Source of the DNA: Acidianus sp. HS-5
GTDB lineage: Archaea; Thermoproteota; Thermoprotei_A; Sulfolobales; Sulfolobaceae
Reading direction: 5' to 3'
DNA length: 64,000 bases
Assembly (NCBI RefSeq): GCF_021655615.1
Contig: NZ_AP025245.1
Span: forward strand, 1,550,001 to 1,614,000
The notes beneath the pieces were generated by a model. That model was not told where the DNA came from. It was given only the letters and a program-made list of their open reading frames with translations, and did no database searches. Positions 57,100-64,000 of this stretch are shown here, piece after piece; within the stretch, counting starts at the first letter, position 1, and each line of letters starts with the position of its first letter. The position numbers and the translations under genes are program-made.

Positions 57100-58434
57100 A
57101 TGGCAAAAAGCATTAAAAGCCCTAAAAGCAAGGACGTTATAACTAGATATGATTGGTTTATTTTCGGTGTAGCATTAGCAGGATGGACATTAGCGTCTAT
57201 GGATCTCAATTTATATTCAATAAATTTGCCATTTATATTATCAGACTTCCACATTAGCCTACAGCTAGGAGGAGTAATAACATCAATTATTTTTGCTGGA
57301 GCTACAATAGTAGTGTGGGCTTTAGGTCCTCTATTAGATTCTTACGGTAGAAAAACGGTATGGCAAATCAGTCTAATATTTACTGCATTATTTACTGGAT
57401 TTACTATTTTCGCATACACTGTAGTACTTTTAACCTTAGTTAGAGTACTCGCAGACGGTTTTTCATATATAGAATTTCCCACCGGCATTACAATAGCCAA
57501 TGAACAATTCCCTGAAAAACATAGGGGTAGCATGTACGGATGGGTTCAAGGAGGATTTCCATTAGGATACTTTCTGGCAGTTATAATATCTTATCTAGTA
57601 GAACCATATTTTGGAGGACCATATGCTGGCTGGAGATACGCATTTTTAATAGGAATAGTCCCTATAGTAGTTGTAATTATAATGAGATTATGGGTAAAAG
57701 AACCAGAAAGGGCAGATTATATGCTAAAGGCGAAGAAACTGGTAAAGGAAGGTAAAATTGAAGAGGCTAAAAAACTTCTTGAGAAATATAACATGGACTT
57801 ATCCCAGATAGCCAATTTTACATATAAGCAAATGTTTACTGATCCTAAACTTAAGAAGCAAAGCATTGTAACGACATTAGCAGAGGTTAGTCACGAATTT
57901 GCTACTCCTGCTTTGTTCTTCTTTACCTCCACCGCATTAATTTACTATAAGCATTTTCCTCCTAATTTAGTATTTATCACATTAGCCATAGCGACCTTCT
58001 TAGCATTCCTAGGTTATGGAATTATGGGACATATAGGACAAAGAATTGGAAGAAAGAAAGCTAGTGTTATTATTGGATTAATAGGCGGAGCTTCAGTAAT
58101 ATTTTTCGCCTTATCTAGTGGCTATTTAGCAACTATAATTTCTACATTACTATTCTATCCACTAGTACTATCGTGGAACGGAACGTGGTGGTCATACATA
58201 GCCGATACATTCCCTACTAGAGTAAGAGGAACTGCAGAATCATGGCAGGTCGGCCTAAACGATTTTGCATGGGTAATAGGAAGTTTAGTTTACGGGTTTG
58301 TAATAACAGGCATTGGATTTACATTAACTTACATATTTTTTGCTGCAGTGCCAGTATTTTTAGGTGCAGTAGTAGTAGGACTTTTCGGAAAACACGCAGA
58401 CCCCAACGCTAAACTAGAAGATATAGCATGGTAA
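57100..58434 (+). CDS. MFS transporter
   Basis: This 444-residue membrane carrier has twelve helices. The loop signature is LLDSYGRKTVWQ, then IEFPTGITIANEQFPEKHRG and, after the second half begins, GHIGQRIGRKKAS and DTFPTRVRGTAESWQ. The central loop (about 195-250) is long and charged. The pattern fits sugar or aromatic-acid:H+ symporters. Placed between the lactonase and the HTH_10 regulator, it probably imports the substrate of the operon at 51-56 kb (inference). Confidence 0.87.
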   Translation: MAKSIKSPKSKDVITRYDWFIFGVALAGWTLASMDLNLYSINLPFILSDFHISLQLGGVITSIIFAGATIVVWALGPLLDSYGRKTVWQISLIFTALFTGFTIFAYTVVLLTLVRVLADGFSYIEFPTGITIANEQFPEKHRGSMYGWVQGGFPLGYFLAVIISYLVEPYFGGPYAGWRYAFLIGIVPIVVVIIMRLWVKEPERADYMLKAKKLVKEGKIEEAKKLLEKYNMDLSQIANFTYKQMFTDPKLKKQSIVTTLAEVSHEFATPALFFFTSTALIYYKHFPPNLVFITLAIATFLAFLGYGIMGHIGQRIGRKKASVIIGLIGGASVIFFALSSGYLATIISTLLFYPLVLSWNGTWWSYIADTFPTRVRGTAESWQVGLNDFAWVIGSLVYGFVITGIGFTLTYIFFAAVPVFLGAVVVGLFGKHADPNAKLEDIAW

Positions 58435-58446
58435 ATTTTTAATTCT

Positions 58447-59118
58447 TTATATAATATTTAACAATTTTTTTATAACAATCCTTAATAAAATAGATGCAGC
58501 CATTTTTGTAACTCCAAACTCTTCTGCAATATCATCAAGATCTACCTTTCTTGGCACCTCGAAGTATCCTAATTCTCTGGCCCTAGATATAATCTTTTTC
58601 TGTTTATCAGTTAATAAAATATCAGTTACATTTCTAGAGATAGCCCTTAAAATTACATTGTTATTGATTTTTTGATAATTAAAATCTAATATTTTGATAC
58701 TATTTGAGGTATTTAATTCGCTAAATATTTTATTCGCGATATCTTGTGTAGTTATAAACTGATATTCCTCTATCCCATTATATATCTTTGCATTAATTAA
58801 AACGACGTTAAAGTTTCTTAACCTACCTAAAATAGTATTATCTCCTTTCTGTAGCATATCGACAAATATAATCTTAAGTTTGCTATTACCTAATAAGATA
58901 TTTTCTATATTATAGTCTAAAATACTTTTGTCCCTATCTATAGCATTTTTTATGGATTTTTTCTGACCATCTCCAGAAACTATTGCAATCCTCGTAGCCT
59001 TCAAAACTCCTATACTAGATATATCATCAATTAAGAAATCTGAATAATTTGACGATGTAAAGTTACTCCAACACTCTAAATGCTTAAGCTTTAACGAATA
59101 GTAATATTTATGTTGCAT
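58447..59118 (-). CDS. HTH_10 (bacterio-opsin-activator-like) regulator
   Basis: This 223-residue regulator has a C-terminal HTH_10 domain: ILLTDKQKKIISRARELGYFEVPRKV, then LDDIAEEFGVTKMAASILLR. The N-terminal ~150 residues look like an alpha/beta sensing region. Relatives in archaea control catabolic and stress genes. It converges on the MFS gene with only 12 bases between stops, and is the likely regulator of the carrier/lactonase/SDR cluster. Confidence 0.85.
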   Translation of the reverse strand: MQHKYYYSLKLKHLECWSNFTSSNYSDFLIDDISSIGVLKATRIAIVSGDGQKKSIKNAIDRDKSILDYNIENILLGNSKLKIIFVDMLQKGDNTILGRLRNFNVVLINAKIYNGIEEYQFITTQDIANKIFSELNTSNSIKILDFNYQKINNNVILRAISRNVTDILLTDKQKKIISRARELGYFEVPRKVDLDDIAEEFGVTKMAASILLRIVIKKLLNII

Positions 59119-60006
59119 AATAATATCATTCTATATAAGCTTAAATTTTTTCGTAGAATATTAATATTATTGTATAATCAATTTATAATTATATATAATT
59201 GAGCACATTAAAACTATAAATAGATATGTCATACTTATATTACTTAAAAATTCCTAACAAATAAGAAAAGTCGCCAATTTTTCGGCATTTATTTCATATT
59301 AACTTTAGTATGGACTTATTACTGCAATCTTCGTCTTATCTAGTACTCTCTATATGATAAGAACACTGTTAAACTCTTTGATGTTTTGTAGGTCTTCTTC
59401 ACGATTTTGATCTTCCATCAATCTAAGTAGAAGCGTTAATACACTATGATGTTTTCATCGTAATTCCTTATATTATTTCTCACTTGTAAGGCATATATCT
59501 TTTTAGAGAAGGATTAAAATTTTAATTGATTACTAGTCATATAACAGTACAAACCTACAAACGTATATTGAAATATATTATGTAATAATTGAATGATATA
59601 ATCTCATAAATATGCAATAAAGCAATTAATTTAAAGCTAGTTTACACTACTTACGCGAATATATCTAATATCCACAATATTTTGAACTCTCTTATCTATC
59701 TCCTTATTATTTATTAAAATATAGGCAAAGTTGTATATTTAATTTATATAGTTTTTTCTACTGTGTGGCATTATTCAATCTTTATCAAAGTGAATGAGAA
59801 AGATCATTTCATACCAACGCTTGATTTAATAAGAATTTGGACTTAACATCTATGGAAATTAAACTACACAATAAAGCAAGTTGCTACATAATAGTTTCAA
59901 AAGGTGTCAAGGATATACCTTGTCGTATTACCTTTTTGGTACGTGCAGTCTTTTATGTCTGAGCTTAGCATTATTTCGTCCCTCTTAATTTCTATAAATA
60001 GAGTGA
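59119..60006. other. long AT-rich intergenic region
   Basis: The gap is 888 bases. It includes the family-2 repeat at 59759-59878. Elsewhere only very short frames occur and no gene, tRNA or hairpin is recognised. Confidence 0.5.
59759..59878. repeat. terminal-inverted-repeat element (family 2)
   Basis: It begins TACTGTGTGGCATTATTCAA and ends AATTAAACTACACAATAAAGCA. The interior GGACTTAACATCTATGG is shared with the copy at 39126. Ends are slightly decayed. Confidence 0.65.
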
Positions 60007-61239
60007 TTATCTAATTATTTTGCTATCTAATACTTCTATTTTTCCTCCTTTTATTACATGATTTACTTTAGATATATCTCTAATGTTTTCTATAGGATTT
60101 CCATTTATAATAATTATATCAGCATCCCTACTTTCAATAATTAACCCAGAATTCAATCCTAATGCGGTAGCCGAGTTGTAAGTAGCAGCTCTTAAAGCTT
60201 CTTCATTAGATAACCCGCCAATCTCAGTTAATAGTACAATTTCCGACCAATTCTTACCTATATCATAATCCTCTAACCCCGTTTCAAATCCCATATCTGT
60301 ACCCGTTATAATGGTTATTCCGAACTCTTTCGCCTTCTTTATAACTCTTTGTAAATTTTCTCTAACCTCTGCAACTTTTTCTAAACCCCACTCATCAACT
60401 CCTATCGACTTGCCATATTTATATAAAATCTCGGCAATTGTAAGTGTGGGGGTTAAGCTAACGTTCTTCTCCTTCATTAGTTTTAATGTGTCATCCTTAA
60501 GCATACTTCCGTGTTCCAACGTCTTTATTCCAGCCTCTATAGCAATCCTTCCTCCTTTATCTCCATGAACGTGGGCTGCCACATACGTTCCGGCTTTTTC
60601 TGCCTCATTAACTATTGCCCTTATTTCCTCAAATGATAGCTGGGGCATTTCCGGTCTATCTCTTTGTGACAGGACACCTCCAGTAGCAAATATTTTAATG
60701 AAATCTGAGCCGTCCCTCAAAACTTTCCTAGCAGCATGAATACAGTACTCCGTTCCATCACATATTTCAGAAAAGCCTAAAGAAATTGAAAACTCTAAAG
60801 GTATATCATGGCTAAATTCTCCATGACCGAAGGTCTGAGATATGGGCTTGCCCGCTGCAATGATTTTAGGCCCTTTTATGTATCCTTCATTTACCGCTTT
60901 CTTTAATGAAATACTTATTGGCTCTCCACAATCCCTAACTGTAGTAAATCCTGCTCGCAATAATTTTTCCAGCCATCTAGTAGCTTTTAACGCTCTATAC
61001 TCTGGTTTTTCAAACATGATTTTTAATAGACTACCTCCTTTAATTCCTGAAATATGCATATGTGAATCTGTCAAACCTGGCATGACAAACATGTCCTTTG
61101 CGTCGATCTCTTGCCTTGCATTCAGTTCGTCCTTCGAAACCTTAATTATTCTACCATTATTTATATAAATATTCGTTTTGCCTAGAAATTCATTACCACT
61201 AAATACGTTACCGTTTTTTATCGCTATATCGTATTCCAT
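60007..61239 (-). CDS. amidohydrolase-1 family (prolidase/imidazolonepropionase-like)
   Basis: This 410-residue metal-dependent hydrolase starts at ATG 61239 (MEYDIAIKNGNVFSG), which a TATA box at about 30 bases upstream supports. Motifs are DMFVMPGLTDSHMHISG (first metal His pair), AAHVHGDKGG, TLEHGSML and ITGTDMGFETG with the conserved Asp. It resembles archaeal Xaa-Arg/prolidase-type and imidazolonepropionase-related amidohydrolases. Substrate likely an amide or peptide. It is a single gene. Confidence 0.85.
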   Translation of the reverse strand: MEYDIAIKNGNVFSGNEFLGKTNIYINNGRIIKVSKDELNARQEIDAKDMFVMPGLTDSHMHISGIKGGSLLKIMFEKPEYRALKATRWLEKLLRAGFTTVRDCGEPISISLKKAVNEGYIKGPKIIAAGKPISQTFGHGEFSHDIPLEFSISLGFSEICDGTEYCIHAARKVLRDGSDFIKIFATGGVLSQRDRPEMPQLSFEEIRAIVNEAEKAGTYVAAHVHGDKGGRIAIEAGIKTLEHGSMLKDDTLKLMKEKNVSLTPTLTIAEILYKYGKSIGVDEWGLEKVAEVRENLQRVIKKAKEFGITIITGTDMGFETGLEDYDIGKNWSEIVLLTEIGGLSNEEALRAATYNSATALGLNSGLIIESRDADIIIINGNPIENIRDISKVNHVIKGGKIEVLDSKIIR

Positions 61240-61260
61240 ATTTATTACTGCTTTTACACG

Positions 61261-61272
61261 CTTATATTTTTT
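61261..61272 (-). promoter_or_regulatory. TATA box of the amidohydrolase gene
   Basis: AAAAAATATAAG on the minus strand lies 22-33 bases before ATG 61239. This supports that start over the upstream ATG at 61275. Confidence 0.5.
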
Positions 61273-61524
61273 CAATCAGAGTTAGGTAAGATTGATAGAT
61301 ATTTAAATTAAATTTAACTATTACTAACGAATTAACATGAGGAGCGAGGAGTCTGTTAAGAATTTAGTTAAAAAACAAAAAATTTTACATTTTAATAATA
61401 ATTCTTAATTTAATACCTTGGTTTCTTGAGACGTATGGTTTAGAGCTTTACTTTTTGTTCCACTATATAATGCAAGTTCATTAAAGATAAGATCTTCCCA
61501 TATTAAGTATAACAGAATCGGTAT

Positions 61525-62499
61525 AGAGTGAGCGGTTATTTATTTGATAAAATATCATCTAAGTATATTATATTATCTACAGTAGAACTTTTTACAATAT
61601 TTACTATATTAGCCGGGTACGTATCAAACGGTATAGAATTAGTAATTTATAGGTTCTTAGTAGGCGTTAGGAATATTTCAACTTGTAGCTTTTGCAGGCG
61701 ATCTGTTAAATACTACTAGGGCTTTAAGAATAGGAGCTAATAGTGTAGCCTTCGGAATTGGGCTCTTTGTAGCACCTTACGTTATCTCACCATTTTTACC
61801 CAATTTTAGCTTTCCATTCTTAATCTCTGGAATCATGTCAATGGTAACTTTAGCATTATTCTTCTATTTTATCCCAGTAAATTATAGGGAAGAAGTAAGG
61901 GAAAAAGACCTTAAAAAGATTATAAATGCAATAATATTAAGTATTAAGATCTTATCTTTTGAAATAGCATTATTTGGATTTTTTAGGATATTATTCTGAT
62001 TACCTCCTATACGGTCTAGGACTAAGTAAATCAGAAGCAAGAATAATAGCGTCAATGAACGGATTAGGGGAATTAGCATTTTTACTACCAATAGCCTTCA
62101 TAAGCGATAAGGTAAGCAGGAAAATAAGTCTAGTATTAAGTGCCGTAATACTTACGCTGGCATCTATAGGATTATTCATAGAATATTTAGGATATATACC
62201 AATGATCTTACTTACAACAGCGTGGGGAGCGGGATACAGAGGTCTAATAGTTAGTATAATATCTTTCTCACAGGATTTAGTCCCTGATGACGTTTTAGGC
62301 TCAGTTACAGGCTTCATGTTCTTTACATTTAATTAGGAACAATAATCAGTGCACCAATAATGGGTTCATTCACACAGCCTTATGGTTTTGAAAAAGCAGG
62401 ATTATTAGCAATTGCATTGCCCATTTTATAGCCTTATTACTGTCATTGATAGTTAGGAAAAAGAATATAAATAAAAATAAATATGAATTTCATTTTTAA
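61525..62499 (+). pseudogene. decayed MFS transporter gene
   Basis: Pieces of a transporter lie in three frames: SGYLFDKISSKYIILSTVEL (from 61528), then after a shift near 61665 FAGDLLNTTRALRIGANSVA, then after another near 61980 the stretch LSKSEARIIASMNGLGELAF and ISDKVSRKISLVLSAVI. A stop interrupts at about 62334, and the tail LSLIVRKKNINKNKYEFHF ends at 62497-62499. At least three lesions are present and the N-terminus is missing or unrecognisable. The permease gene at its right is intact. Confidence 0.7.
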
Positions 62500-62535
62500 T
62501 CCTCAAAACACCTTTTATTAAGGGAGTAAGTAAAA

Positions 62536-63999
62536 TTATTTGGCCGACCTAATACCCCAATAATAGAAGGCCAATGAAGCTATAGCTGTTATTGCGGAAG
62601 CCTCATAGAAGTTAATTATTGATAGGGCACCATTATCGCCTATATAGGTCATTAGAGTTAAGAAGCCTATATAAGCCATATACCAAACGGAATTCCGTAC
62701 ATCCTCTTTTACCTTATATATTATAGAGAACACCACTACTGCTATGAGCAATAATAGGACAGCGTAAGGTACAGAAGGCCAACCGCTCCAATATATTATT
62801 AAAGATGCAAACATAAATGCTAAGACAGAAACTACATTAGAGGCTGGTATGATAGGCTTTATCTTGCCCTTAGAGATCAATGCCTGCATTGCCACCGGAT
62901 TCGCGGAAAAGCCTATATAGCCTGCAACCACGGAATCGCTTATTAAACCGTAAATTGTAGGTAGAGGAGCTGCAATGTAAGTGACTAAAGCGCCAACTAT
63001 AACAAAAACTATTAGTGCCCACAGCGGAATCGAGTATTTATTCAATTGCTGTATTTTTTCTGGGACATATTTTGACCTACTGATAGCGAATAACACTCTC
63101 ATACCGCCACCTTGATAAATATATCCTGTAACAAAAGGCCCGATGATTCCTATTATCCCAGTTAATATTAATAGAGAAATTACTTCTCTTGTGCCGGCTA
63201 TGTCAATAAATGGATTCCCTGGGAGACTACTTAAAGATCCCCAGTCCCCCGGAGAGATTCCCAAACCTTTCCAGTCCAAAGCTGCAATGAACGCTACCGC
63301 AAATGCAATATAGATTGCAGTTTGTCCTAATACCGTATATAATATAGCCTTTCCTAGCACAGTGTGATCTTTAGTCTCTTCTGCATAGTCTGGAATAACT
63401 CTTATCCCTCCAAACGCGAACATAGCTAAGGGTATTGCAGAGAATATTCCGGCAAAGCCGAAGGGCGCAAATCCGCCATATGCAGAAAAATTAGTAAAAT
63501 GAAGGAAATAAATTAAAAAACCTAAAAGTACAGATATGTATAATATGAATTTTACCATCCCAAACCAAGTAGTCGATTTACCAAAGAATTTTACGGTATA
63601 ATAGTTAAATGGTATAAATGCAATCATAATTAGAACTCCAAGTGCAGCCCCTAACGTAGTAGGAATGCCTTGGCTGTTAATAAGGATGATATTATAATTG
63701 ACAGTGAAATAGTTTAATCCTTCGACAACTGCCAGAGCCTCAATAGGAGGTATGAAGAGATACCAGATAAGGTCAGAAAATGCGTTTATTATATTAGTAA
63801 CTCTGCCATGGGAATATAATGGATATCTAGAAGGCCCTCCCGCTTCTGGATAATACAATGCCATTTGAGAGTAAGTTAACCCTATAAATAGGTAAAAAAT
63901 ACCTCCCAAAAGCCATGATATTACAATAGCTGGACCTGCCACTGCAGCCATACCAGCAGAACTAAATAATACTCCAGTCCCTACGGCACCGGCTATACC
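62536..63999 (-). CDS. APC-family amino acid permease, 5' end outside window
   Basis: The frame is open to the right edge: before Met 63951 it reads GIAGAVGTGVLFSSAG, the conserved first helix of amino-acid/polyamine/organocation permeases, so the true start is beyond base 64000. The visible 488 residues hold about twelve helices, including AVAGPAIVISWLLGGIFYLF and FGGIRVIPDYAEETKD. A proton-coupled amino acid uptake role is typical; the substrate is unknown. It overlaps nothing and lies 36 bases from the decayed MFS gene. Confidence 0.88.
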   Translation of the reverse strand, partial: GIAGAVGTGVLFSSAGMAAVAGPAIVISWLLGGIFYLFIGLTYSQMALYYPEAGGPSRYPLYSHGRVTNIINAFSDLIWYLFIPPIEALAVVEGLNYFTVNYNIILINSQGIPTTLGAALGVLIMIAFIPFNYYTVKFFGKSTTWFGMVKFILYISVLLGFLIYFLHFTNFSAYGGFAPFGFAGIFSAIPLAMFAFGGIRVIPDYAEETKDHTVLGKAILYTVLGQTAIYIAFAVAFIAALDWKGLGISPGDWGSLSSLPGNPFIDIAGTREVISLLILTGIIGIIGPFVTGYIYQGGGMRVLFAISRSKYVPEKIQQLNKYSIPLWALIVFVIVGALVTYIAAPLPTIYGLISDSVVAGYIGFSANPVAMQALISKGKIKPIIPASNVVSVLAFMFASLIIYWSGWPSVPYAVLLLLIAVVVFSIIYKVKEDVRNSVWYMAYIGFLTLMTYIGDNGALSIINFYEASAITAIASLAFYYWGIRSAK

Positions 64000-64000
64000 A

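Overview
The window comes from a thermoacidophilic archaeon of the Sulfolobales (Sulfolobaceae). The evidence is an AT-rich genome with leaderless genes preceded by archaeal TATA boxes, a zinc-containing ferredoxin of Sulfolobus type, a thermopsin-family secreted protein, C2H2 mini zinc-finger and PaREP1-type proteins, and archaeal-style fatty-acid and acyl-CoA enzymes including a fused 3-hydroxyacyl-CoA dehydrogenase/enoyl-CoA hydratase. I cannot name the genus. No rRNA, tRNA, CRISPR array or intact transposase was seen.

Bases 1-24000 are accessory and cell-surface DNA. They hold exported or membrane-anchored proteins next to ABC transporters (2-5962 and 9836-12566), a VWA protein, a 1201-residue thermopsin-like protein with six 73-residue tandem repeats, an ECF-type T subunit, and an operator/wHTH/DUF4145/PH-like/Rossmann-PIN cluster at 20051-23490. 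That cluster is the best candidate for an undescribed system here. PaREP1-type genes recur five times between 6.1 and 29.6 kb. Two are broken by single mutations, and an MNT/HepT toxin-antitoxin pair at 28.2-29.0 kb is also decayed. Two families of short repeats lie between genes: a ~140-bp hairpin element (three copies) and a ~110-130-bp element with terminal inverted repeats (six or more copies).

Bases 24400-28000 hold a peroxiredoxin, an orphan PIN-like protein, an MFS transporter and a lipoate ligase. From 29.9 kb metabolism dominates. The run 29943-37676 is a complete beta-oxidation-like set: MDR dehydrogenase, fused 3-hydroxyacyl-CoA dehydrogenase/enoyl-CoA hydratase, acyl-CoA dehydrogenase, acyl-CoA ligase, and thiolase with its DUF35 partner. 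Ferredoxin, a CitE-like lyase, a hotdog thioesterase and a CoA-binding protein follow. Acetyl-CoA synthetase and a YaaH-type acetate carrier share a divergent promoter at 47 kb, and malic enzyme follows at 49 kb.

The operon 55977-51127 (minus strand) encodes an SDR, an acyl-CoA ligase, an enolase-superfamily enzyme, a thiolase-fold protein lacking the thiolase catalytic Cys and both His, and a DUF35 protein. With the neighbouring lactonase-like hydrolase, MFS carrier and HTH_10 regulator it looks like a catabolic island for an unidentified carboxylic acid or lactone, possibly using retro-aldol cleavage. The right end has an amidohydrolase, a decayed MFS gene and an amino-acid permease cut by the window edge.
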